DNA of 5,168 nucleotides from Ilumatobacter sp. (GTDB lineage: Bacteria > Actinomycetota > Acidimicrobiia > Acidimicrobiales > Ilumatobacteraceae): NCBI GenBank assembly GCA_029263275.1, contig JAJCXU010000548.1, positions 1 through 5,168 on the forward strand. The letters are read 5' to 3'. The position numbers and the translations under genes were made by a program. This document shows, in pieces, positions 1 to 5,168 of the stretch (positions are counted from its first letter, which is position 1; the number at the start of each line of letters is the position of its first letter). The notes beneath the pieces are model-generated. The model was not told the DNA's origin, ran no database searches, and saw only the letters and a list, made by a program, of their open reading frames with translations.

Positions 1-528
1 CGTGCCGCCGCCGAGGTCGTACACCGCCACGACTGCGCCCGGCTCGATCCGCTCATTCGAGGCGTAGTGGATGGCAGCGGCTTCGGGTTCGGTGATGAAC
101 GTGGCCGTGCCGACTTCGGCAATCCGGACCGCTTGTTCGAGCAGGTCCTTCTTGTACTGGCCCCAGTTGGCGGGATGGCAGATGGTCAACTGAGCGGGTG
201 GCCCGCCTTCGCGGGCGGCGACTTCGTCGACGACCCAGCGCAGCAGACGCGCCATCAGCGCTTCGGCAGAATGTGGCGCGCCACCGAGGAAGATCGGTGT
301 CGTGTCACCGACGCGTCGTTTGAACTCGCGAGCCACGCGATCAGGCTCGCTGAGGCTGCGCCGGTCCGCGGCGGTACCGGTGAGGATGGTTTGGTCTTCC
401 TTCAGCAGGACGACGGACGGCACGGTTGCCGACTGATTCCCGAGGCTCGCGATGCGAACCTGGCCGTCACGCGCGACAGCCGCAGCGGTGTGTGATGTGC
501 CCAGATCGACACCAAGTGAGTATGACAT
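1..528 (-). CDS. Hsp70-family (DnaK-like) ATPase, N-terminal part, cut by window edge
   Basis: This is the N-terminal 176 residues of an Hsp70/actin-fold ATPase; the rest lies beyond the left edge. Starting at the ATG whose A is at 528, it reads MSYSLGVDLGTSHTAAAVA. That is the Hsp70 phosphate-1 loop (residues 7-17; DnaK has IDLGTTNS). REFKRR at 68-72 places a Lys at 70, matching the catalytic Lys of DnaK. TEPEAAAIHYA (147-157) matches the conserved NEPTAAALAYG block, and DLGGGT (171-176) is the phosphate-2 motif, just reached at the edge. CHPANW at 117-122 stands where DnaK has its VPAYF segment. Compared with DnaK, the N-terminal half looks shortened (phosphate-2 at about 171 instead of 194). 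This suggests a divergent actinobacterial Hsp70-like protein and not the housekeeping DnaK. A GGAG lies 4 nt upstream of the start. It is transcribed away from the catabolic operon, so a shared function is not implied. Client and substrate-binding domain cannot be judged. Confidence 0.9.
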   Translation of the reverse strand, partial: MSYSLGVDLGTSHTAAAVARDGQVRIASLGNQSATVPSVVLLKEDQTILTGTAADRRSLSEPDRVAREFKRRVGDTTPIFLGGAPHSAEALMARLLRWVVDEVAAREGGPPAQLTICHPANWGQYKKDLLEQAVRIAEVGTATFITEPEAAAIHYASNERIEPGAVVAVYDLGGGT

Positions 529-633
529 TCCGCTCCAATGTAGATCGAACGCTCGGAACCCTACTGGCGGAGTGGAGCGGCGTCGTACTGCTGGCGCCGT
601 TTGCGGATTCACCGCCATGACAATGAGGTGACC

Positions 634-648
634 CAGCGTTTGCCGCTG
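634..648. repeat. Short inverted repeat, possible operator
   Basis: CAGCG and CGCTG form perfect 5-bp arms around TTTGC. The heptamer CGTTTGC within it (637-643) recurs at 598-604, where it sits in the small palindrome CCG-TTTG-CGG (597-606). A further pair, TCACC (609-613) and GGTGA (627-631), lies between them. The position just upstream of the candidate operon promoter suits a regulator-binding site, but such short arms also arise by chance. Confidence 0.25.
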
Positions 649-653
649 ACTGA

Positions 654-682
654 TTGCCCGCTGCTTGACAATTCGTTAAGGT
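654..682 (+). promoter_or_regulatory. Candidate sigma70-type promoter for the pyrimidine/hydantoin operon
   Basis: TTGCCC (654-659) and TAAGGT (677-682) are separated by 17 bp and fit a weak -35 and the actinobacterial TANNNT -10. The -10 ends 6 nt before the ATG at 689, so initiation would fall on or next to the start codon and give a leaderless mRNA, common in actinobacteria. Alternatively AAGG (678-681) is a ribosome binding site 7 nt from the ATG, in which case the promoter lies further upstream. A perfect TTGACA at 665-670 is tempting, but its -10 position would fall on the start codon. This is pattern-based only. Confidence 0.35.
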
Positions 683-688
683 CGGAAA

Positions 689-1531
689 ATGGCAAACATC
701 GTGAAAGCCGCACTCCTGCAGACCGACTGGACAGGCGACAAGGAGTCGATGATCGTCAAGCACGAGGAAGCTGCCCGCGAGGCGGCTGCTCAGGGTGCTC
801 AGATCATCTGCTTCCAAGAGTTGTTCTACGGCCCGTACTTCTGCCAGGTGCAGGATGCTGAGTACTACGAGTACACCGAATACATCCCAGATGGGCCGAC
901 CACGAAGCGTTTCCAGGCGCTCGCCAAGGAACTCAACATGGTGATGGTGCTGCCGATGTACGAGATCGAGCAGCCCGGCGTCTACTACAACACAGCGGCA
1001 GTCATCGATGCCGATGGCACCTACCTCGGCAAGTACCGCAAGCAACACATCCCGCAGGTCAAGGGCTTCTGGGAGAAGTTCTACTTCAAGCCCGGCACGG
1101 GCGGATACCCCGTGTTCGACACGGCCGTCGGCAAGGTCGGGGTCTACATCTGCTACGACCGCCACTTCCCCGAGGGCTGGCGTGCGCTCGGCCTCAATGG
1201 GGCCGAGATCGTCTTCAACCCGTCCGCTACTCACCGGGGTTTGTCCGAGTACCTCTGGAGCATCGAGCAGCCTGCTGCTGCCGTCGCGAACATGTATTAC
1301 GTCGGCGCGATCAACCGGGTCGGCATCGAGGAGCTCGGCGAGAACGACTTCTACGGACAGAGCTACTTCATCGGCCCACGCGGTGAGTACGTCGGCGACA
1401 AGGGCAGCGCGCACGACCCCGAGCTGATCGTGCGTGAGTTCGACCTCGACCTCATCCGTGAAGTTCGCGACGGCTGGCAGTTCTACCGCGACCGCCGCCC
1501 CGAGGCGTACGGCGAATTGGTGGAGGGCTGA
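689..1531 (+). CDS. Nitrilase-superfamily N-carbamoyl-beta-alanine amidohydrolase (beta-ureidopropionase type)
   Basis: This 280-residue cytoplasmic C-N hydrolase likely cleaves N-carbamoyl-beta-alanine (or a related N-carbamoyl amino acid) to the free amino acid, CO2 and ammonia, the last step of reductive pyrimidine breakdown. The nitrilase Glu-Lys-Cys triad is visible: Glu44 in CFQELFYGPYF, Lys118 in GKYRKQHIP, and Cys155 in VYICYDRHFPEGWR. The Arg-His after the Cys region, the downstream NGAEIVFNPSAT block (170-181) and GAINRVG (about 210-216) resemble eukaryotic beta-ureidopropionase more than N-carbamoylputrescine amidase, which usually has a CWDQWFPE-like Cys motif. It lacks the N-terminal extension of the animal enzyme and has the usual length for a one-domain nitrilase. 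The ATG at 689 gives the family N-terminus (MANIVKAALLQTDW). It is the first gene of the operon, 5 nt before the dihydropyrimidinase, which supports the assignment. The exact carbamoyl substrate is inferred from context. Confidence 0.88.
   Translation: MANIVKAALLQTDWTGDKESMIVKHEEAAREAAAQGAQIICFQELFYGPYFCQVQDAEYYEYTEYIPDGPTTKRFQALAKELNMVMVLPMYEIEQPGVYYNTAAVIDADGTYLGKYRKQHIPQVKGFWEKFYFKPGTGGYPVFDTAVGKVGVYICYDRHFPEGWRALGLNGAEIVFNPSATHRGLSEYLWSIEQPAAAVANMYYVGAINRVGIEELGENDFYGQSYFIGPRGEYVGDKGSAHDPELIVREFDLDLIREVRDGWQFYRDRRPEAYGELVEG
1522..1527 (+). promoter_or_regulatory. Strong ribosome binding site for the dihydropyrimidinase
   Basis: GGAGGG lies inside the last codons of the upstream amidohydrolase and 9 nt before the ATG at 1537. 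It is the strongest Shine-Dalgarno match in the operon. It supports the 1537 start and suggests that the ring-opening enzyme is translated well in its own right. Confidence 0.7.
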
Positions 1532-1536
1532 TCGCG

Positions 1537-2952
1537 ATGGCAACCACACTCATCCAAGGTGGCACGGTCATCTCGGCGATCGGTCGACGCCAGGCCGACG
1601 TTCTGATCGACGGCGAGTCGATCGCGGCGATCCTCGCACCGGGGCATGCAGCGGCCTACGGCATTGCTGCCGACACGACGATCGACGCAACGGGCAAGTA
1701 CGTCGTGCCGGGAGGCGTCGATGCACACGTCCACATGTCGTTGCCGTTCGGCGGCACGATCTCGGCTGATGATTTCGACACCGGGTCGAAAGCTGCAGCG
1801 TGGGGTGGCGTGACGACCATCGTCGACTTCGCGTCGCAGACCGTCGGACTCGACGTGCGTGAGACGCTGGCCGCTCGACACGTCGAGGCAGCTGGCGAGT
1901 GTCACGTCGACTACGCGTTCCATCAGATCATCGGTGACGTCAACGAAGAATCACTTGAGGCGATGACGTACCTCGTCGAGCACGAAGGCGTCACGAGCTT
2001 CAAGATGTTCATGGCCTATCCCGGCGTCTTCTACTCCGACGACGGCAAGATCCTTCGGGCAATGCAGAACGCGTCCGAATCCGGCGCGTTGATGATGATG
2101 CACGCCGAGAACGGCATTGCGATCGATGTGTTGGTCGCCCAATCGCTGGCCCGTGGCGACACCGACCCGAAATACCACTCGTACACCCGGCCCGAAGAAC
2201 TCGAGTCAGAGGCCACCCACCGTGCGATCAAGCTCGCCCGCGTTGCCGGCAATGTGCCGCTCTACATCGTGCACATGTCGGCGTCCGAGGCCCTCGAAGA
2301 GGTCTCGCGCGCTCAGCACATGGGCCTCAACGTCTTCGCCGAGACCTGCCCGCAATACCTGTACTTGTCGATCGAGGATCACCTCGCTCAGCCCGGGTTC
2401 GAGGGAGCGAAGTGGGTGTGTTCGACGCCGCTGCGGACCAAACACGAGCACCACCAGAAGGACCTGTGGAAGGGCCTGCGGATGAACGAACTCGCCGTGG
2501 TGTCCACCGACCACTGCCCGTTCTGCATGAAGGATCAGAAGGAACTCGGCATCGGCGACTTCTCGAAGATCCCCAACGGCATGGGCGGCGTCGAGCACCG
2601 CATGGAGATGATCTATCAAGGCGTCGTGATGGGGGAGATGACCCTCGAACGTTGGGTCGAGACCTGCTGCACCACCCCGGCGCGCATGTTCGGCCTCGAG
2701 AAGAAAGGCGTCCTCGAACCTGGCGCCGACGCTGACGTGCTCGTGTGGGATCCGAATGCCAAGACCAAGATCGGCATCAACGACAAACACCACATGGCGA
2801 TGGACCACTCGTCGTACGAGGGCTTCGAAGTCGACGGCAAGGTCGACACGGTCATCTCGCGTGGACGCGTCGTCGTGGCGAACGACACCTATGTCGGTGC
2901 CAAGGGCCACGGCAAGTTCGTCAAGCGCAGCCTCAACCAGTACATCCACTGA
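1537..2952 (+). CDS. hydA: Dihydropyrimidinase / D-hydantoinase
   Basis: This 471-residue cyclic-amidohydrolase hydrolyses dihydropyrimidines (dihydrouracil, dihydrothymine) or 5-substituted hydantoins to N-carbamoyl amino acids in the cytoplasm. The full binuclear metal site is present: His64 and His66 in GGVDAHVHM, the Lys expected to be carboxylated (Lys156 in TSFKMFMAYPG), His189 in MMMHAENG, His246 in YIVHMSAS, and Asp325 in VVSTDHCPF. The substrate-loop residues are also present: Tyr161 after the Lys motif, the CSTPLR segment (295-300), and IPNGMGGVEHRM (345-356, usually PNGxxGxExR in the family). Length is typical of bacterial dihydropyrimidinases. The short N-terminal and C-terminal beta-sandwich parts are intact, ending DTVISRGRVVV followed by a basic tail. 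The start follows the previous stop by 5 nt and has a strong ribosome binding site. With a beta-ureidopropionase-type gene upstream, dihydropyrimidinase is favoured over hydantoinase, but sequence alone does not separate these activities. Confidence 0.93.
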   Translation: MATTLIQGGTVISAIGRRQADVLIDGESIAAILAPGHAAAYGIAADTTIDATGKYVVPGGVDAHVHMSLPFGGTISADDFDTGSKAAAWGGVTTIVDFASQTVGLDVRETLAARHVEAAGECHVDYAFHQIIGDVNEESLEAMTYLVEHEGVTSFKMFMAYPGVFYSDDGKILRAMQNASESGALMMMHAENGIAIDVLVAQSLARGDTDPKYHSYTRPEELESEATHRAIKLARVAGNVPLYIVHMSASEALEEVSRAQHMGLNVFAETCPQYLYLSIEDHLAQPGFEGAKWVCSTPLRTKHEHHQKDLWKGLRMNELAVVSTDHCPFCMKDQKELGIGDFSKIPNGMGGVEHRMEMIYQGVVMGEMTLERWVETCCTTPARMFGLEKKGVLEPGADADVLVWDPNAKTKIGINDKHHMAMDHSSYEGFEVDGKVDTVISRGRVVVANDTYVGAKGHGKFVKRSLNQYIH

Positions 2953-2954
2953 TC

Positions 2955-3977
2955 ATGGATATCGGAGTCGTACTGCAAACCACGCCGCCAGCAGCGCGCG
3001 TCATCGATCTCGCCAAACGTGCCGAAACCTTTGGGTTCAGCCACGTCTGGACCTTCGATTCGCACATCCTCTGGGAGGAGCCATACGTCATCTACTCCCA
3101 GATCCTCAACGAGACCCGCAACATCATCGTCGGGCCAATGGTCACCAACCCGGCAACGCGCGACTGGACCGTCACCGCATCCACCTACGCCACGCTCAAC
3201 GAGATGTATGGCAACCGCACGGTGTGCGGGATCGGCCGAGGCGACTCGGCGGTCAGAGTCACCAACGGCAAGCCGACCACGCTCGCCACCATGCGCGACT
3301 CGATCAATGTGATTCGGGAACTCGCCTGTGGCCGCGGCGTCGAATACAACGGCTCCACCATCACGCTGCCCTGGGCGGCGAAGAGCGAACTCGAAGTGTG
3401 GGGCGCGGGCTACGGGCCGAAGGCACTCAAGTTGATCGGCGAGACCTGCGACGGATTCATCCTGCAGCTGGCCGATCTCTCAATTGCTGAGTGGACGATC
3501 AACGCGGTTCGCACCGCAGCAAGTGATGCCGGGCGCGACCCCGACGAGATCACGATCTGTGTGGCAGCGCCGGCCTATGTCGGGCCGACGGAGAACATGG
3601 CGTACATGCGCGATCAATGCAGGTGGTTCGGAGGCATGGTCGGCAATCACGTCGCTGACATCGTGGCCCGATACGGCGAGTCGTCGGCAGTGCCTGCGGC
3701 GCTCACCGAGTACATCAAGGGACGCGAAGAATACGACTACAACCAGCACGGTCAGGCCGGGAACACGCACACGTCGTTCGTGCCTGACGAGATCGTCGAC
3801 CGGTTCTGCATCCTGGGTCCGGTCGAAGCGCAGCTTGAACGGCTTGCCGCTCTGCAAGCTCTCGGCGTCAACCAGTTTGCGATCTACCTGCAACATGATG
3901 GCAAGGACCACACGTTGGAGCAGTACGGCGAACACGTCATCCCCGCGTTGGGTGAACAGGCGCTGGCACGACAGTGA
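2955..3977 (+). CDS. Luciferase-like monooxygenase family oxidoreductase, probably F420-dependent
   Basis: This 340-residue protein has the TIM-barrel fold of bacterial luciferase-like oxidoreductases. Recognisable parts are the N-terminal strand MDIGVVLQTTPP, AKRAETFGFSHVWTFDSH (20-37), the IIVGPMVTNPATRD block (57-70), CGIGRGDSAVR (91-101), and VWGAGYGPKALKLIGETCDG (148-167), a typical cofactor/phosphate-side region. The overall look is that of LLM-class F420-dependent oxidoreductases (from memory, nearest to the family called TIGR03842/CPS_4043), but F420 versus FMN cannot be proven here. The start at 2955 is 2 nt after the dihydropyrimidinase stop and has no clear Shine-Dalgarno, so translation is probably coupled. 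An in-frame ATG at 2745 would add 70 residues of unrelated, Arg- and Gln-rich sequence overlapping the upstream gene and is rejected. Its place between ring-opening enzymes and a transporter suggests a redox step on the same substrate; RutA, the uracil ring-opening oxygenase, is a distant fold relative. The actual reaction is unknown. Confidence 0.85.
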   Translation: MDIGVVLQTTPPAARVIDLAKRAETFGFSHVWTFDSHILWEEPYVIYSQILNETRNIIVGPMVTNPATRDWTVTASTYATLNEMYGNRTVCGIGRGDSAVRVTNGKPTTLATMRDSINVIRELACGRGVEYNGSTITLPWAAKSELEVWGAGYGPKALKLIGETCDGFILQLADLSIAEWTINAVRTAASDAGRDPDEITICVAAPAYVGPTENMAYMRDQCRWFGGMVGNHVADIVARYGESSAVPAALTEYIKGREEYDYNQHGQAGNTHTSFVPDEIVDRFCILGPVEAQLERLAALQALGVNQFAIYLQHDGKDHTLEQYGEHVIPALGEQALARQ

Positions 3978-4828
3978 TCAAACGGGCGGTTCGCCGCACA
4001 GCGCTGTTTGTTGCAGCGCTCGCCTTCGTCGCCATCGCGTGGGAAGCGTGGAAGGCGATCGGCCCCGAAAAGGGCGGTGAGGTATTCGGCTGGCGGATCA
4101 TCCCGAAGACCAACGATCGGGTGATGCCCCACACGTGGGAGATGCTTGGTGAGTTCTTTGAACCCGAGGTGCGTGACACGCCGCTCGTCTGGCAGGCGGT
4201 GCTCGGATACACCTGGTTCACGTTCCGCCTGGCCGTCGTGGGGTTGATCGCTGGCACGATGATCGGTGTCGGGCTCGCCGTGCTCATGGCCAGGTTCCGC
4301 ATTGTCGAGCGCGGACTGCTGCCGTACGTGATCGCATCGCAGACGGTGCCGCTCATCGCGCTGGCCCCGCAGATCGCCACGATCGCTGGCAACTGGGGGC
4401 TCCCCAAGTGGACGTGGGTCTCGCTGCTTGGGGCCTTCCTCGCGTTCTTCCCAATCACCGTGGCAACACTGCGTGGTCTCACCTCGGCGCCAGCCGCCGC
4501 GGTCGAACTCATGGACAGCTACGCAGCCAGTTGGTGGACCACGTTGGTGAAGCTCCGATTCCCGTCGGCCATCCCATCGATCGTGCCCGGTATGAAGTTG
4601 GCGGCCACAGCATCGGTCATCGGTGTGATCGTTGCTGAGATCTCGACGGGATTGTCGGGCGGCATCGGCAAGGCGGCACTGACGTATTCGCAGAAGGCAA
4701 CGAGCGAACCGGCCCAGGTGTACACCGCAGTGATCGGTGCCGCCATCCTCGGCTTGGTGTTGTTCGGACTGATCGCCCTGCTCGAGATGTCGGCGATGCG
4801 TCACCGCCCGCGTGAGGTTGCATCATGA
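3974..4828 (+). CDS. ABC transporter permease, NitT/TauT/SsuC type
   Basis: This is a 284-residue inner-membrane permease of a BPD-type ABC importer. About six hydrophobic segments are visible, near residues 9-25, 84-105, 115-138, 146-166, 202-222 and 250-271. The cytoplasmic EAA loop runs through residues 174-206 (AVELMDSYAASWWTTLVKLRFPS...), followed by the usual PGMKLAATASVIGVIVAEI helix. The normally conserved Gly of the EAA loop is Ala184 here. The GTG start at 3974 overlaps the preceding stop (GTGA, 4 nt), and no good ribosome binding site precedes it, so translation is likely coupled. The second overlap, with the ATPase gene, shows that they form one transporter. Relatives import sulfonates, nitrate, thiamine precursors and pyrimidines. 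Given the neighbours, a pyrimidine, hydantoin or other cyclic ureide is the likely cargo, by inference. Confidence 0.88.
   Translation: MIKRAVRRTALFVAALAFVAIAWEAWKAIGPEKGGEVFGWRIIPKTNDRVMPHTWEMLGEFFEPEVRDTPLVWQAVLGYTWFTFRLAVVGLIAGTMIGVGLAVLMARFRIVERGLLPYVIASQTVPLIALAPQIATIAGNWGLPKWTWVSLLGAFLAFFPITVATLRGLTSAPAAAVELMDSYAASWWTTLVKLRFPSAIPSIVPGMKLAATASVIGVIVAEISTGLSGGIGKAALTYSQKATSEPAQVYTAVIGAAILGLVLFGLIALLEMSAMRHRPREVAS
4814..4817 (+). promoter_or_regulatory. Ribosome binding site of the ABC ATPase gene
   Basis: GAGG lies within the last codons of the permease, 7 nt before the ATG at 4825. It supports that start together with the ATGA stop/start overlap. Confidence 0.6.
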
Positions 4829-5168
4829 CCGTCACCGGCCAGGCCGTTGAAGTCCGAGAAGCGTCGATGGTGTTCAACCAGAGTCGGCCGAATCAGGTCG
4901 ACGCATTGAGCGGCATCGACCTGACGATTACCGAAGGCGACTTCGTGTCGTTGATCGGTCCGTCAGGGTGCGGCAAGTCGACGTTGCTCCGACTCATCGC
5001 CAACCTCCTCACACCCACGGCGGGCAGCATCGAGGTCAATGGCAAGCCTGCAGCGCAGGCACGGCTCGACCAGGACTATGGCATGGCATTCCAGCAGTCG
5101 GGTCTGTTCGACTGGCGGTCGGTCCGCAAGAACATCGAACTGCCACTGGAGCTGAAGGGGTGGAGCAA
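4825..5168 (+). CDS. ABC transporter ATP-binding protein, N-terminal part, cut by window edge
   Basis: The first 114 codons are an ABC ATPase of the SsuB/TauB class, reading through the window end with no stop. The Walker A motif is GPSGCGKST at residues 45-53. The Q-loop region is MAFQQSGLFDWRSV (87-100), followed by the NIELPLEL segment (103-110). The A-loop aromatic is probably Phe17 (VFNQS). The ATG overlaps the permease stop (ATGA, 4 nt), and a GAGG ribosome binding site precedes it. It powers the permease just upstream. The signature motif, Walker B and H-loop lie outside the window, so activity cannot be fully judged. No substrate-binding protein is seen so far; a second permease or binding protein may follow. 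Confidence 0.92.
   Translation, partial: MTVTGQAVEVREASMVFNQSRPNQVDALSGIDLTITEGDFVSLIGPSGCGKSTLLRLIANLLTPTAGSIEVNGKPAAQARLDQDYGMAFQQSGLFDWRSVRKNIELPLELKGWS

Larger units (their letters stand above)
529..688. promoter_or_regulatory. Divergent intergenic region between Hsp70-like gene and catabolic operon
   Basis: This 160-bp stretch separates the two divergent start codons and must hold promoters for both directions unless transcription enters from elsewhere. On the minus strand a TACATT hexamer (542 down to 537) fits the TANNNT -10 form and ends 8 nt before the Hsp70-like ATG; no good -35 lies upstream of it. On the plus strand a better candidate promoter is listed separately. No convincing gene was seen here. 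Neither the HAIR (HspR) nor the CIRCE (HrcA) heat-shock operator was recognised. Confidence 0.6.

Noticed and set aside
67..495. Plus-strand 142-codon open frame at the left edge
   Set aside because: It is the complement of the Hsp70-like gene, which carries the ATP-site motifs.
665..670. Perfect TTGACA -35 box
   Set aside because: A -10 at normal spacing would fall on the start codon (688-693, AATGGC), which neither matches a -10 nor leaves room for transcription of the gene.
467..1549. Minus-strand open frame of 360 codons antisense to the amidohydrolase
   Set aside because: It has a low-complexity Val/Leu/Asp-rich composition with no recognisable motif and lies opposite a gene with an intact catalytic triad; long antisense frames are expected in high-GC coding DNA.
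2206..2949. Minus-strand open frame of 247 codons antisense to hydA
   Set aside because: Same shadow effect; composition dominated by Val, His, Asp and Leu, no domain, and the plus strand encodes clear metal-site motifs.
2745..2954. N-terminal extension of the luciferase-like gene from an upstream ATG
   Set aside because: The extra 70 residues overlap hydA in another frame, are rich in Arg and Gln and do not resemble the family; the ATG at 2955 gives the normal N-terminal strand.
3884..4804. Minus-strand open frame of 306 codons antisense to the permease
   Set aside because: Hydrophilic Arg/His/Asp-rich translation typical of the complement of membrane-protein codons; no motif or ribosome binding site.
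1..5168. Mobile elements, CRISPR arrays, tRNA or rRNA genes, strong terminator hairpins
   Set aside because: None was seen on reading both strands; the region is a dense catabolic operon without transposase genes, long repeats or a hairpin followed by a T-run.

Overview
The window is moderately high-GC DNA with densely packed genes, GTG/ATG starts, stop/start overlaps and a probable F420-type luciferase-like oxidoreductase. This fits an actinobacterium, possibly of the Acidimicrobiia/Ilumatobacter type, but that placement is inference from style and gene content; no phylogenetic marker is present.

Left edge (1-528, minus strand): the N-terminal 176 codons of an Hsp70/actin-fold ATPase, running off the window. 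A 160-bp divergent intergenic region (529-688) follows. It holds a plausible actinobacterial promoter for the rightward genes and short inverted repeats that could be an operator.

From 689 to the right edge there is one tightly coupled plus-strand operon of five genes. In order they are: a nitrilase-superfamily N-carbamoyl-beta-alanine amidohydrolase (beta-ureidopropionase type); a dihydropyrimidinase/hydantoinase; a luciferase-like (probably F420-dependent) oxidoreductase; an ABC permease of the NitT/TauT/SsuC type; and the start of its ABC ATPase, cut by the window end. Gaps are 5 nt and 2 nt, followed by two 4-nt overlaps.

Read together, the operon looks like uptake and reductive breakdown of a pyrimidine or related cyclic ureide. 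The transporter imports the ring compound, the hydantoinase opens the dihydropyrimidine ring to an N-carbamoyl-beta-amino acid, and the nitrilase-type amidase releases the beta-amino acid (beta-alanine if the substrate is uracil), CO2 and ammonia. The ring-reducing first enzyme (dihydropyrimidine dehydrogenase) is not in the window. The embedded luciferase-like oxidoreductase has no assigned step and is the most interesting element. A substrate-binding protein for the transporter is also not seen and may lie beyond the right edge.
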